From NCBI RefSeq assembly GCF_008274825.1, contig NZ_CP030848.1, positions 1,612,001-1,676,000 of the forward strand: DNA of 64,000 nt, read 5' to 3'. Below are positions 51,778-60,816 of this stretch, piece by piece. A program made the translations under genes and the position numbers. Numbering within the stretch: the stretch's first letter is position 1; the number at the start of each line of letters is the position of its first letter. The stretch is from Sphingobacterium hotanense (GTDB taxonomy: Bacteria; Bacteroidota; Bacteroidia; Sphingobacteriales; Sphingobacteriaceae). The notes beneath the pieces are model-generated. The model was not told the DNA's origin and did not search any database. It worked only from the letters and a program-made list of their open reading frames with translations.

Positions 51778-53181
51778 TTAAAATTTCTTAGTCTTTCCGA
51801 TCATCGATTGTAGTTGAACAACTGCCGCCTCTTCGCCACCACTGAAGCCAGCAGCTACAAAACGGATTACTCCGTTTTTGTCGACAACATACTTTTGTGG
51901 AATCCCTCGCACTTTAAACGCTTCGGCTGCTTTAAACGACCCATCATCTTGCTTGTTATCCATGTAAAGATCCATGTCGTAGTTATTGTCTTTGAAATAT
52001 TTAACCGCCTCCGCTAACGATCCTTCTGATCTTCCCCAAGTATGGATAAAAAGGAATGCCACATCTTTATCTTCTTTATATAGGTTGGCAGTACGCTGCA
52101 TCGCTGGAAGAGACTTTTTACACGGTCCACACCACGTCGCCCAGAAGTCTATTACAATCGTTTTTCCTCTAAAATCGGCGATACTGACTTTGTTTCCTTT
52201 TGTATCTAATACTTCGAAATCCGGAACTTGCTGCGTAACTGAATATTTAACGATATCTTTTTCAACGGCATCATTTAGATTTTTTTCAATCTCAGCAATA
52301 TAAGCCTGGGCATCCTTTTTATAGACTTTTTCGTATGCAGTCGCTAATTGTTGTTTTAGCTCGATGGTACCTTTTCCTTGCTTTACTAATGCATCGACAA
52401 TAGGGAAGGCGTCTTCATATTGTTCTTGTTTGAATAATAGCCCCAGATAATATAACTGTTCCTCAGGCATTGATTCAATTGGGATTTCATAAGCTTTTCT
52501 CGCAACGGCTAGCGCTTCAACCGTATTTCCTTGCTTCTGCAAAAGTCGGGAGTAAGCGTATTCCATATCTTGGAAAATAGGCACATAGTTCTGGTTATTT
52601 ATTTCCGCAGCGCTAAGATTTTTCGCTCTCCATTTTGCTTCAGACTTCAAATAACCTTCCAATAAATCGGATTGATGAAACTCCATATACCGTGCTGTAT
52701 TTAACGCAGCGGTGATGCGTTGCAATGTTTTTTTAATTTTATTGACGTAAGCAACAGTCTCCGGTAAACTTGCTTTCTGCTTCGAAAAGGCAATACCTGC
52801 AGATAGATAAGCATCGTCCAAGAACTCTTTGTCATATTTTTGCTCGAAGCTTGCGACGCTATCCTTCACCTCTTTGAGGTCTTTCAACTCTGCTATACTG
52901 CGGACCATACTGATTGATCCCGCGCGACCATAGGGATAAAGCGTAGGCATGAGCGCGGATACAGAATCATATCGAGTATAATCTCTCTTCTCTGCGTAAT
53001 AATTTATGACAGTGTAAATTCCTTTTTCGTTCGCATGAATAAGTGAATCGAGTTTATGTTCGAGTATTTTTTTGTCTTGAATCTTTAAAAGTGATTCTAC
53101 GGTTGTACCCTTCTCTTGGCTATGCGCATTGCTTGCCAAGGTCGCTAAAAAAGCAACAGAGCAAATAGTTAAGATTTTCAT
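51778..53181 (-). CDS. TlpA-like thioredoxin-fold lipoprotein/periplasmic oxidoreductase
   Basis: A 467-residue exported protein (signal peptide LTICSVAFLATLASNAHSQ). The first ~310 residues are helical, TPR-like (EQLYYLGLLFKQEQYEDAFP). The C-terminal ~140 residues are an AhpC/TlpA-type thioredoxin domain: VSIADFRGKTIVIDFWATWC, CGPC active site, the cis-Pro region AFKVRGIPQKYVVD. This long N-terminal helical plus TlpA layout is common beside SusCD systems in Sphingobacteria. Probably reduces disulfides of imported proteins or of the SusCD complex. Confidence 0.88.
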   Translation of the reverse strand: MKILTICSVAFLATLASNAHSQEKGTTVESLLKIQDKKILEHKLDSLIHANEKGIYTVINYYAEKRDYTRYDSVSALMPTLYPYGRAGSISMVRSIAELKDLKEVKDSVASFEQKYDKEFLDDAYLSAGIAFSKQKASLPETVAYVNKIKKTLQRITAALNTARYMEFHQSDLLEGYLKSEAKWRAKNLSAAEINNQNYVPIFQDMEYAYSRLLQKQGNTVEALAVARKAYEIPIESMPEEQLYYLGLLFKQEQYEDAFPIVDALVKQGKGTIELKQQLATAYEKVYKKDAQAYIAEIEKNLNDAVEKDIVKYSVTQQVPDFEVLDTKGNKVSIADFRGKTIVIDFWATWCGPCKKSLPAMQRTANLYKEDKDVAFLFIHTWGRSEGSLAEAVKYFKDNNYDMDLYMDNKQDDGSFKAAEAFKVRGIPQKYVVDKNGVIRFVAAGFSGGEEAAVVQLQSMIGKTKKF

Positions 53182-53194
53182 TTTTCTTTCGTTT

Positions 53195-54604
53195 TTATTT
53201 AGTGCGTAGATTAGGATTGAACGCTAATACTTTTGGCGTTAAAGGGATTGTTAAAATAGGGGAGTTGCTCTCTATTTCTTTCATTACTTTGCCGTCATCA
53301 TCCCAACGTGTGATCTTTATTGTTTTTTTATCGGCAATGTATAGACGCTTCAGATCTAAAAGTCTGCTGCCAGCAACAAAAGCAAGTTCGCGACGTCGCT
53401 CTTCTAAAACCGCTCTCAGCACTTCTTGGGCTGTCGTGCCTGTTAGAGCCTCATAGTCTTCTTCATAAAATCTGTTTTGACGTATCTTATTGATCAATGC
53501 TAAGGGTTCGGCGGTCTGTCCCGCGCGCGCGCCACATTCAGCAGCAATCAACATCATTTCCGCAACTGTGATACTGTTTCTAAAGCGAAGAATCGCTCCC
53601 GATGCAGAACGTCGGGTTTTGTAAGTATCATAGATCCAACCTTCTTGGAAGAAATTATCTGCTCTTAAGTCATAATTGATGAATAAGCTCTTCAATTGTT
53701 TAGAAAGAAGAAATGACCCCGATATCTTTGAAAGATACTTAGTGTCTTCTGCAACTTTGGCGAAGATAATTTCTGGATGATTCTTTAAATCCAATAACAT
53801 CTCCGGAAAACCGTTGTCGAATTCCTCAGCTTCCTCGTAGTTGAGCATCTCATTTTTGACAGCCAATACTTTTTCCGCATATTCCTTCGCTTTTGGAAAT
53901 TCTCCTTTTTGCAAATACATTTTCGAGAGGACAGACATTGCGGCTAATTTCCCCGGATGCAACAAATCACTACCCTCATCTTGAAGTGTGTTGGAGTTAA
54001 TGGCATCCAATATGTCGCTTTCTACGAGCTGGTATATTTCTTCCACCGATGCGCGACTTGGAAGCTGGTTTGGATCTAAATTTTTGATCAATGGAATTGC
54101 TAAATCAGTCTTTGCAGTGGATGGATTGTAAGCTGGGCCATAAAAGCCTACTAATTGAAGATAGAAATAGGCACGATGTATCTTAGCAATAGCAATTAGC
54201 TTTGCTTTCTGTTCTTCAGTCGCATCGATTGCGAGAGGAAGATCGTTGATGACCAAGTTCGCATTCGCAATATTAGCATACAGCCCGGTGTACAGATTAT
54301 CAACGTCATTAGCGGTCCAAAAATCCTCATTCAATAAATAAGCATTCTTATAGCTGAAATCAGTTGCAATATTGTCTAACCAATACGTCCAGATGTAAAC
54401 ATTGTCGGTTAGCATTTCTGCAATATCATAGTTCGCGTTGGTAAAGCTGATGTTGTTCAGTACCTCTTCGAAGTCTTTATATTGCTTTACAGACAAGTTG
54501 CTTCCTGTTTCAGGATTGATGTCGAGGTATTTGGAGCAGCTAGTCAATAGCTGCATTCCAAATACAAAGAATAATAATTTATATACGATAGATTGTTTTC
54601 TCAT
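53195..54604 (-). CDS. SusD/RagB-family lipoprotein
   Basis: A 469-residue SusD with lipobox TSC near residue 23. Typical blocks are DNVYIWTYWLDNIATDFSYK-like N-terminal segment, AKIHRAYFYLQLVGFYGPAY, ESDILDAINSN, EERRRELAFVAGSRLLDLKRL near residue 400 and the C-terminal ILTIPLTPKVLAFNPNLRTK. Its ATG overlaps the SusC stop by one base (TAATG). Shorter than glycan-type SusD proteins (500-600) and closer to RagB-like ones, in line with a peptide or protein ligand, but that is inference. Confidence 0.93.
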   Translation of the reverse strand: MRKQSIVYKLLFFVFGMQLLTSCSKYLDINPETGSNLSVKQYKDFEEVLNNISFTNANYDIAEMLTDNVYIWTYWLDNIATDFSYKNAYLLNEDFWTANDVDNLYTGLYANIANANLVINDLPLAIDATEEQKAKLIAIAKIHRAYFYLQLVGFYGPAYNPSTAKTDLAIPLIKNLDPNQLPSRASVEEIYQLVESDILDAINSNTLQDEGSDLLHPGKLAAMSVLSKMYLQKGEFPKAKEYAEKVLAVKNEMLNYEEAEEFDNGFPEMLLDLKNHPEIIFAKVAEDTKYLSKISGSFLLSKQLKSLFINYDLRADNFFQEGWIYDTYKTRRSASGAILRFRNSITVAEMMLIAAECGARAGQTAEPLALINKIRQNRFYEEDYEALTGTTAQEVLRAVLEERRRELAFVAGSRLLDLKRLYIADKKTIKITRWDDDGKVMKEIESNSPILTIPLTPKVLAFNPNLRTK

Positions 54605-57600
54605 TATAAAACGGCATTTAAAGTGAATGAAAATTCCATTGGCATTCTTGGCATTAACAAACCGGTTGTAGACATTGATCTCGGATCATAACCGTATTTA
54701 TTCTTCGCTTTGAACCAAACATTGTTCGCTTGAACTGATAATGAAAGTTGTTTTAGCTTCATTGCTTCCAGTGTTTTGTTCGGGAAGAAGAAACCTACTT
54801 GGACTTCTTCTAAACGAATGGCGTTCGTAGAAAGGATAGAGTTCGTCGAATTTTGAGTAATCAGCAATCGGTTGTAATCGTATTGACGGATCACTGGAAT
54901 ATCTGTTTTTGCTTCATCTCCCGCTTCTTTCCAACGATTTGCTATATCTGCGTTATACTCATACTCGCCAGATGGTGCCGGTTTATATTTACGGGCAACC
55001 GCTCCGCCTTGCCAGTTTAAACGCGTGCGGATAAAGAAATTATGGATGTCGAAAGTCTGTGTGAATGAACCGGTATGAGGAGGAATCGTAACACCACTAT
55101 AAACTAGGGCTGACTCTTCTGCGGCTTTAACTTTCTCACCATTTCCATTGATAATCGTTGGGTCTCCTTTTTCGTCAAGACCTCCCCAGTTATAGCTCCA
55201 TAAGGCGTTTGTGCTGTAACCATTGCGTTGCGCAGTTAAATAGGTCATATCCGGAAGATATCCCAATTCAGGAACCTCAACATTCGTCAATGTATTGTGT
55301 GCAGCAATAACGTTCATTTCCCATGCGAAGTTTTTCTTTCTGATGAGTTTCATAGTACCCATCAACTCGAAACCTTTAGACTTCATCGTATTCATCACAT
55401 AACGGTTATTCATCCCCGTTGCCGGGTCAGGTCTATTGAATGCATCAATTACTAAACCGCTCGTGTTGCGATCATAATAACGTAAATCAAAGTGTAAACG
55501 TTCTTTAAGTAGCCCCAAATGCATAGAGATATCATGATTGGTAATAGCTGGTGGCAGTTGGTCAAATGTCAGGAAGTTAGGCTGAACTGGTGAATTTGGC
55601 AACAGTTGATTCAAGGATAACTGCATCATCAAGTTCTGATACGAATCAAAGTTTTGCAAACTATAGTTTAGCTTGAACGAGCTGAAAAAGTTAGAGGTAA
55701 AGAAAAAGTGGCGTTTCACATCGAAGGATACGTCTCCAGACCAGCGAACTTTGTTTTCATTGCTAACATAAGCTCCAGCTGCGACAGTCAAATCGCCATC
55801 TAGCAAACCTAAATACAAGGTATTCTTTGTATAATTTAGGTTGATGTCGCTCATATTTGTTCTGAGGTAATTGATCAGCTGAATATTATCAAGCTCCCAG
55901 TCTGATAATAACTCTCTATTGGTTGACTGCTGCGCAGGAAGTTCCGACGAACGCAAAAGACCTGTTTTGTTTCTGATAACCAATTGCGAGAGGATGCGGT
56001 TGGATAAATTGAAATGTTTATGTAAATCCCAATCTGTTTCAATGAATGCATCGTGGAATCCTGCATAATTAGGGTCTCTGCCATAATTTGGCATGAACGC
56101 ACCATTGTAGTTGAACTTGGTCGATAGAAAGTCCTTATATAGATAACCTAGATTACCACCAATTTTAAGGTTGCGGTTTTGTTGATTCATCGGCTGGAAA
56201 ATCATATTCAGGCTACTTGTCGACATATATTCTTGGTACAAGTTATTTCCTGTAGCATTAGCCAATGTCAACGTGTCGCCGCCATTGCCTTTACTATCAA
56301 TGCCGTATAATCTTCTAGATGGATCCTGATCGTAGCGTTCCGAACTTGTCCAGATACTTGCACCCGCCTCAATGCTATGATCATCATTGATCTTTTTCTC
56401 GAATGCTAGACCCGTCCTTGCATCAAGTGTTTCATTTTTGCTGCCGCCGATCAAACCATAGTTAGCGAATGGTAACCAATAAGTTATGGTCTTATCGCGA
56501 TTTAAGATGCTGTACTTATTATAGTTACGGCGACCATCGCTAGAATTGATGTCCGTAAAGTCTAAGCTTTCATTCTGTGTATTCTGATACAAGAAACTGT
56601 TGATCCAAGTCAGATTATCGGTGATGCGGTAGTTTAGCTTCGCAAAACCGGATATTTCTTTACGTTTGCTCTCGTTGAAATTGAGCAATTGATCTTCCAA
56701 AAGGTTCCTACCATGATCCTGCAAACCTGAAGCTAGATACTGCGTGTTGAGCGCGGTACGATAGGTATCGCTGTAATCATAAATATAGTCACCGTTTTGA
56801 TCGAAGAGCAGCTGGTAAGGCGGCAAATTATTGGCACCGGATTTTGGCGTCTTGAATGCACCCGTTTTAAAGCGGAAAAATACTTGTCCCTCGACTTTAT
56901 TGTCGAATAATCTAAACTGATTGTTGGTGTTTAGATCAAGGTTTGTATTCTTGCTGCCTCTGGTTTCTTGGCGCTGCCCGGTATAAAGTGCGTTGATGTT
57001 GTATTTCAATGCAGGGATTGCACCAGATACCGCTAGATTATGCTGTTGCATAAAGCGACCCTGTTGAAGCTCGCGAAGTTGAGAACGGTTGTCGATTGAA
57101 CGTAGAGAGTCCCAACGGCTATTGAAGGTATCTTCTGAGATATTTTTAACCAGCTTGTCGTATAATAAATTGTAGGCATACGGTACTCTCGTATCCGGAA
57201 TATTATAAAAAACGAATGGAAGAATGTTCTTTTGATATTGCTCTTGATAGAAATCCAATAGATCGGAAGTATTCGCTAAGTCCAACGCCTTCAAACTATT
57301 ATCCGGCCGACCGGATAGATAAATATTTGTAGAGTAATTGATTTCCGGTTTGCCACTTTTTCCGGTCATCGTCTTGATAATAACGACACCATTAATTCCT
57401 TGCGGACCATACTTTACACATTCCTCCGGATCACGAATAACTTCAATGCTTTCAACGTTGCTCATCGGCATATTTGCCGGGAAGTCTTTCTGAGGGAAAC
57501 CATCGATCATAATCAGCATTCCCTTCGTTGATCCTGGAAATACCGATCCACCACGTGATTCTATCTCAATTCCATCTAAAGTAGTTGATTTATTAGCCGA

Positions 57601-58563
57601 TATAGTTTGTCCGCGGCCATTGGTAATGCCAGACCAGTCGTTCATTAACTTCCGCTCATAATCTTCATAGGTTGGGAATTCTCGTACTGAAGGATGGTTT
57701 GTTCTTTTTAGATATTCGTAATTTTCTCTTTCATTCGCGAAGATGCCGCCTGTTCCGCGTCCGCTAATGGTTAATTCCTGACGTGTCTTGACAACTGGTT
57801 TTATAAGCACTCCCGGTACTGAACCGTCTAATACCTGGCTTAAGCTCAAGTGTCTACGACGAGATAAGTCTAATTCGACGTTTTTAGGATTTCTATGTTC
57901 AACAACTGCTTCTTCTATCTTAAACTCTCTTTTAGATAGTACTAGGTAGGGGTTCTGAATGATTTGAGCAATGCTCATCACTTTCGTTTTATATCCAACG
58001 CAAGTAATCGTGACGATGTCCGAGCGCGATGGGAAACGCAACGTAAAGTTTCCGTTATCATCGCTGATCGACCCCATTTTGTTACTTTGGATTAAAAATG
58101 TAACGCCGCTGACACCTTTTCGACTTACCGAATCGACGACCTTTCCCTTGTATATACCAGGTTGATCTACTTCCGCAGATAGTGCAGTCGTTGTAGTTAA
58201 AGCCTTTGGCATAATAACAACGGTAGAGCCGTATATCGAGTATCGAAGTCCCTGTCCGCTCAAGAGTTTAGATAAACTACCCTCAAGTGTCTCATTCCTT
58301 AATTCTACACTTATTTTTTTATCGCTGAGCAAGTCGTTCTCATAGATGAACTCCATGCCCGTGATCTTATTGATCCTGTTTAGTGTATTCTCTAACGTTA
58401 TACTTTTCTCTTTAATGTTAATTTGCGCAATGGTTGATCCGTAAGAAAATGACAACAAAGTCGTCAAAAGGATGGCCATTAGTTTCATCATAAGTAAGCA
58501 TTTCAAAAGGATCGCTCTAAAATTTAGGGAATAGGCGTCCTTTGAATAATAATTATTATTCAT
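54604..58563 (-). CDS. SusC/RagA-family TonB-dependent transporter with STN domain
   Basis: A 1319-residue outer-membrane transporter. Signal segment ILLTTLLSFSYGSTIAQ, then an STN signalling domain (residues about 50-115: LENTLNRINKITGMEFIYEN, LRYSIYGSTVVIMPK) that contacts FecR, a carboxypeptidase-regulatory-like domain (KGKVVDSVSRKGVSGVTFLI, about 138-215), a plug with YGPQGINGVVIIKTMTG near 390 and the large barrel closing with EFSFTLNAVL. With the upstream ECF sigma and FecR it forms a trans-envelope signalling cascade, so its ligand induces its own operon. Confidence 0.95.
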   Translation of the reverse strand: MNNNYYSKDAYSLNFRAILLKCLLMMKLMAILLTTLLSFSYGSTIAQINIKEKSITLENTLNRINKITGMEFIYENDLLSDKKISVELRNETLEGSLSKLLSGQGLRYSIYGSTVVIMPKALTTTTALSAEVDQPGIYKGKVVDSVSRKGVSGVTFLIQSNKMGSISDDNGNFTLRFPSRSDIVTITCVGYKTKVMSIAQIIQNPYLVLSKREFKIEEAVVEHRNPKNVELDLSRRRHLSLSQVLDGSVPGVLIKPVVKTRQELTISGRGTGGIFANERENYEYLKRTNHPSVREFPTYEDYERKLMNDWSGITNGRGQTISANKSTTLDGIEIESRGGSVFPGSTKGMLIMIDGFPQKDFPANMPMSNVESIEVIRDPEECVKYGPQGINGVVIIKTMTGKSGKPEINYSTNIYLSGRPDNSLKALDLANTSDLLDFYQEQYQKNILPFVFYNIPDTRVPYAYNLLYDKLVKNISEDTFNSRWDSLRSIDNRSQLRELQQGRFMQQHNLAVSGAIPALKYNINALYTGQRQETRGSKNTNLDLNTNNQFRLFDNKVEGQVFFRFKTGAFKTPKSGANNLPPYQLLFDQNGDYIYDYSDTYRTALNTQYLASGLQDHGRNLLEDQLLNFNESKRKEISGFAKLNYRITDNLTWINSFLYQNTQNESLDFTDINSSDGRRNYNKYSILNRDKTITYWLPFANYGLIGGSKNETLDARTGLAFEKKINDDHSIEAGASIWTSSERYDQDPSRRLYGIDSKGNGGDTLTLANATGNNLYQEYMSTSSLNMIFQPMNQQNRNLKIGGNLGYLYKDFLSTKFNYNGAFMPNYGRDPNYAGFHDAFIETDWDLHKHFNLSNRILSQLVIRNKTGLLRSSELPAQQSTNRELLSDWELDNIQLINYLRTNMSDINLNYTKNTLYLGLLDGDLTVAAGAYVSNENKVRWSGDVSFDVKRHFFFTSNFFSSFKLNYSLQNFDSYQNLMMQLSLNQLLPNSPVQPNFLTFDQLPPAITNHDISMHLGLLKERLHFDLRYYDRNTSGLVIDAFNRPDPATGMNNRYVMNTMKSKGFELMGTMKLIRKKNFAWEMNVIAAHNTLTNVEVPELGYLPDMTYLTAQRNGYSTNALWSYNWGGLDEKGDPTIINGNGEKVKAAEESALVYSGVTIPPHTGSFTQTFDIHNFFIRTRLNWQGGAVARKYKPAPSGEYEYNADIANRWKEAGDEAKTDIPVIRQYDYNRLLITQNSTNSILSTNAIRLEEVQVGFFFPNKTLEAMKLKQLSLSVQANNVWFKAKNKYGYDPRSMSTTGLLMPRMPMEFSFTLNAVL

Positions 58564-58605
58564 AAATTAGTGGTGGATTATGGTTATTTTACTATTAATA
58601 ATTCC

Positions 58606-58634
58606 AGAGCAAAGGAGTCGCAGACCTTTGCTCT
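58606..58634 (-). terminator. Hairpin between fecR and susC
   Basis: Arms AGAGCAAAGG (58606-58615) and CCTTTGCTCT (58625-58634), 9-base loop. On the - strand, the direction of fecR, no T-run follows; on the + strand CTTTTT does. It may limit read-through from the regulator genes into susC. Confidence 0.55.
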
Positions 58635-58700
58635 TCTTTTTATAATAATGATGGATTAGGTATCATTAGATCATTCTTTTCTCCTTTCTTCGGTTATAGG

Positions 58701-59879
58701 TTAGTCTAATACAATTATTTTTCCGCCTTCAATTTTGTATCGGTAATTGGTTAAATCGCCAAGAACCTTACACACTTCCTCTAAACTTAAGGCTTTATCT
58801 ACACCCCCAGTGTATCGTTTATGATTGTATCGTGTTGCTTTAAAATCAATCGTAATTCCATACCATCGAGATATTTCATTTAGAACTTGCCCAATGGACT
58901 GATTTGCAAAGAAAAAACGCCCCTCGCGCCATGCAGTAACCGCTTCGATATTTTCGATCTTCGCTTTTCCCATCTTCACACCGTCAGAAATCACTTTCTC
59001 ACCTGCTTTGATGGCTAACTCCTTTCCTTGGCTACTTACTTTTACTTCACCTTCCAACAGATTAACTTGAGCGTTGTTAGAATAAACATTGACATCGAAC
59101 TGTGTCCCAATGGCTTGAATTTCCATTTGCTCTGTTTCAATAATGAAAGGACGTTTTGCATCTTTAGCTACATCAAAATAGGCTTGTCCTTTCAATTTTA
59201 TTCTGCGCTCATTACCGGTGAACTTTGATTGGTAGGTCAATTGCGTATTTGCGTTGACTGACACCCTAGTCCCGTCACTCAAAATCAAATTAATCGTATT
59301 CTGATAGGGTACATTTAGCTGATGTGTCGGATTATATGCAGCGTTATTTGATTGTTGATACTTAAGTTCTTTCCCCATCACTGCCATACCTTCCGGCAAA
59401 TTGCTGGCATCGTGACCCGATAGCGCATAAGAATCTCCACCATCCACCTGTAAAGTAACAGCACCCGATAGGGGGGGATTATGCGCAGTTTCCACTTTTG
59501 AAATTTCTTGGTTCAATGGTTTTTTCTCTTGGGTAATCATCCAAAAGAAGCTGAACAGCATTACAATGCTTGCTGCTGCAGCAACATATTGCCATTTCGA
59601 AGGTTTCCTTTTGAAGGGAACGATGTTTTCTTGCAATTCAGTCTCCTGCATACTTTGTTTTGCAAGAACCTTTGACCATTCGTGATCCATATCCAATTTT
59701 CGGTAATCAAATGCAGTGTGAATGGTTTCTCTTGCTAATAGCTCGTCAAAATATGACTTCGATGAAGGGTATAGCTCCATTAAGGTCTTCAATTGATCTT
59801 CTTCTGCGGTCGATAAGGTTTCGCCTCGCATTAGTCGAGCAATCAATTCTGCTAATTCTATTTTGTCTTTTGCTATCAT
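58701..59879 (-). CDS. FecR-domain anti-sigma factor
   Basis: A 392-residue inner-membrane anti-sigma regulator. Cytoplasmic N-terminal part (ELIARLMRGETLSTAEEDQL), one membrane span near residues 93-112 (WQYVAAAASIVMLFSFFWMI), a periplasmic FecR domain (DGTRVSVNANTQLTYQSKF, LKGQAYFDVAKDAKRPFIIE, GTQFDVNVYSNNAQVNLLEG; about 195-300) and a C-terminal STN-like DUF4974 domain (INQIG-like V-L-N-E-I-S-R-W-Y-G and KYRIEG tail). It holds the ECF sigma at the membrane until SusC signals. Starts 52 bases after the sigma gene. Confidence 0.94.
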   Translation of the reverse strand: MIAKDKIELAELIARLMRGETLSTAEEDQLKTLMELYPSSKSYFDELLARETIHTAFDYRKLDMDHEWSKVLAKQSMQETELQENIVPFKRKPSKWQYVAAAASIVMLFSFFWMITQEKKPLNQEISKVETAHNPPLSGAVTLQVDGGDSYALSGHDASNLPEGMAVMGKELKYQQSNNAAYNPTHQLNVPYQNTINLILSDGTRVSVNANTQLTYQSKFTGNERRIKLKGQAYFDVAKDAKRPFIIETEQMEIQAIGTQFDVNVYSNNAQVNLLEGEVKVSSQGKELAIKAGEKVISDGVKMGKAKIENIEAVTAWREGRFFFANQSIGQVLNEISRWYGITIDFKATRYNHKRYTGGVDKALSLEEVCKVLGDLTNYRYKIEGGKIIVLD

Positions 59880-59931
59880 AATTTGAAACTAAATACCAGA
59901 AAACGGTAAGATGGGTGATTGAGAAAGTGAA

Positions 59932-60477
59932 TTATTTTTGAAAAAGCATGTAAGTAGCTGCAAAACAGCTAAATAAAAATATAATACCCATAAGAAATTT
60001 CTCTCTTAACATACGAATAGCTCGAGCACGTTGAGTTTTTACGGTATTGATTGATATATCAAATGTGGAAGCGACTTCCTCATAGGACATCCCTTCCAGA
60101 TACAGCAACTTTAGAATGTGCTGACACCCGACAGGGAGCTCTTCAATATCCTCATGCAGCTGTCCGATAACCTCAGATTCGATAATGCTATTCAACATAG
60201 AATCCTCTGATTCCTCTTGGAAAAGCAGGCTCTGATCAATCGCTTTGCTTGAACTTTGACTATTTCGAATATGTTTTAAGGCTAAATTCTTAACGGTAGT
60301 GTAGAGAAAAGCTTTTATTACGGATCCTTCAGCAGGGATGGACTCTTGTCGTTGCATCAAAACCACAAAAGCGTCTTGCACCAAATCTTTGGCGTCATCT
60401 TCGTTGCCCACCCAACGATAAGCGAACGTCGACAGTCGAACAAAATATTTATCAAAAAGACGCTGATAATCTAACAT
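59932..60477 (-). CDS. ECF sigma factor of the SusC/FecR system
   Basis: A 181-residue Bacteroidota-expansion ECF sigma factor. Region 2: LSTFAYRWVGNEDDAKDLVQ and TTVKNLALKHIRNSQ; region 4: LPVGCQHILKLLYLEGMSYE, TFDISINTVKTQRARAIRML. After region 4 a hydrophobic tail (FLMGIIFLFSCFAATYMLFQ) occurs, as seen in several members of this group; it may aid membrane placement near FecR. First gene of the cascade sigma-fecR-susC-susD. Confidence 0.94.
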   Translation of the reverse strand: MLDYQRLFDKYFVRLSTFAYRWVGNEDDAKDLVQDAFVVLMQRQESIPAEGSVIKAFLYTTVKNLALKHIRNSQSSSKAIDQSLLFQEESEDSMLNSIIESEVIGQLHEDIEELPVGCQHILKLLYLEGMSYEEVASTFDISINTVKTQRARAIRMLREKFLMGIIFLFSCFAATYMLFQK

Positions 60478-60727
60478 AAAGCCAATTTGGTTATGATGCT
60501 ACTTCTAGTTTAGCGTGTGTGTTTTTCAGTGGTATAATTTAAGTTAAAACGGAACGGCAAATAAAAAAGTATAGCTATTATAAAAGCTAGGTAATTGATG
60601 TAACCGTAAAAATACGCTATTCTTTGAACTTAACTACCTGTTTCAATAAAAAAGTGATAACAATTATTTCCTGCAAGCTTGGTGAGATGTAGTTAAGGGC
60701 AGGGTAGAGACTGCTTCGACATACTCC

Positions 60728-60806
60728 CAATTCAAACCCAATACAAACCCAATGTATAACCCTTTCATAACCGCTCCGGATTGGGTTTGATTGGGGTTTG
60801 AATAGT
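60728..60806. repeat. GGGTTTGA-type interspersed repeat (family 2)
   Basis: ATTCAAACCCAATACAAACC with further AACCCAAT and AACCCTTTCATAACC words, then ATTGGGTTTGATTGGGG in opposite orientation, so the ends are inverted repeats. It abuts the left end of the IS982 element by about 10 bases. Confidence 0.6.
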
Positions 60807-60816
60807 GTTTAATTAG

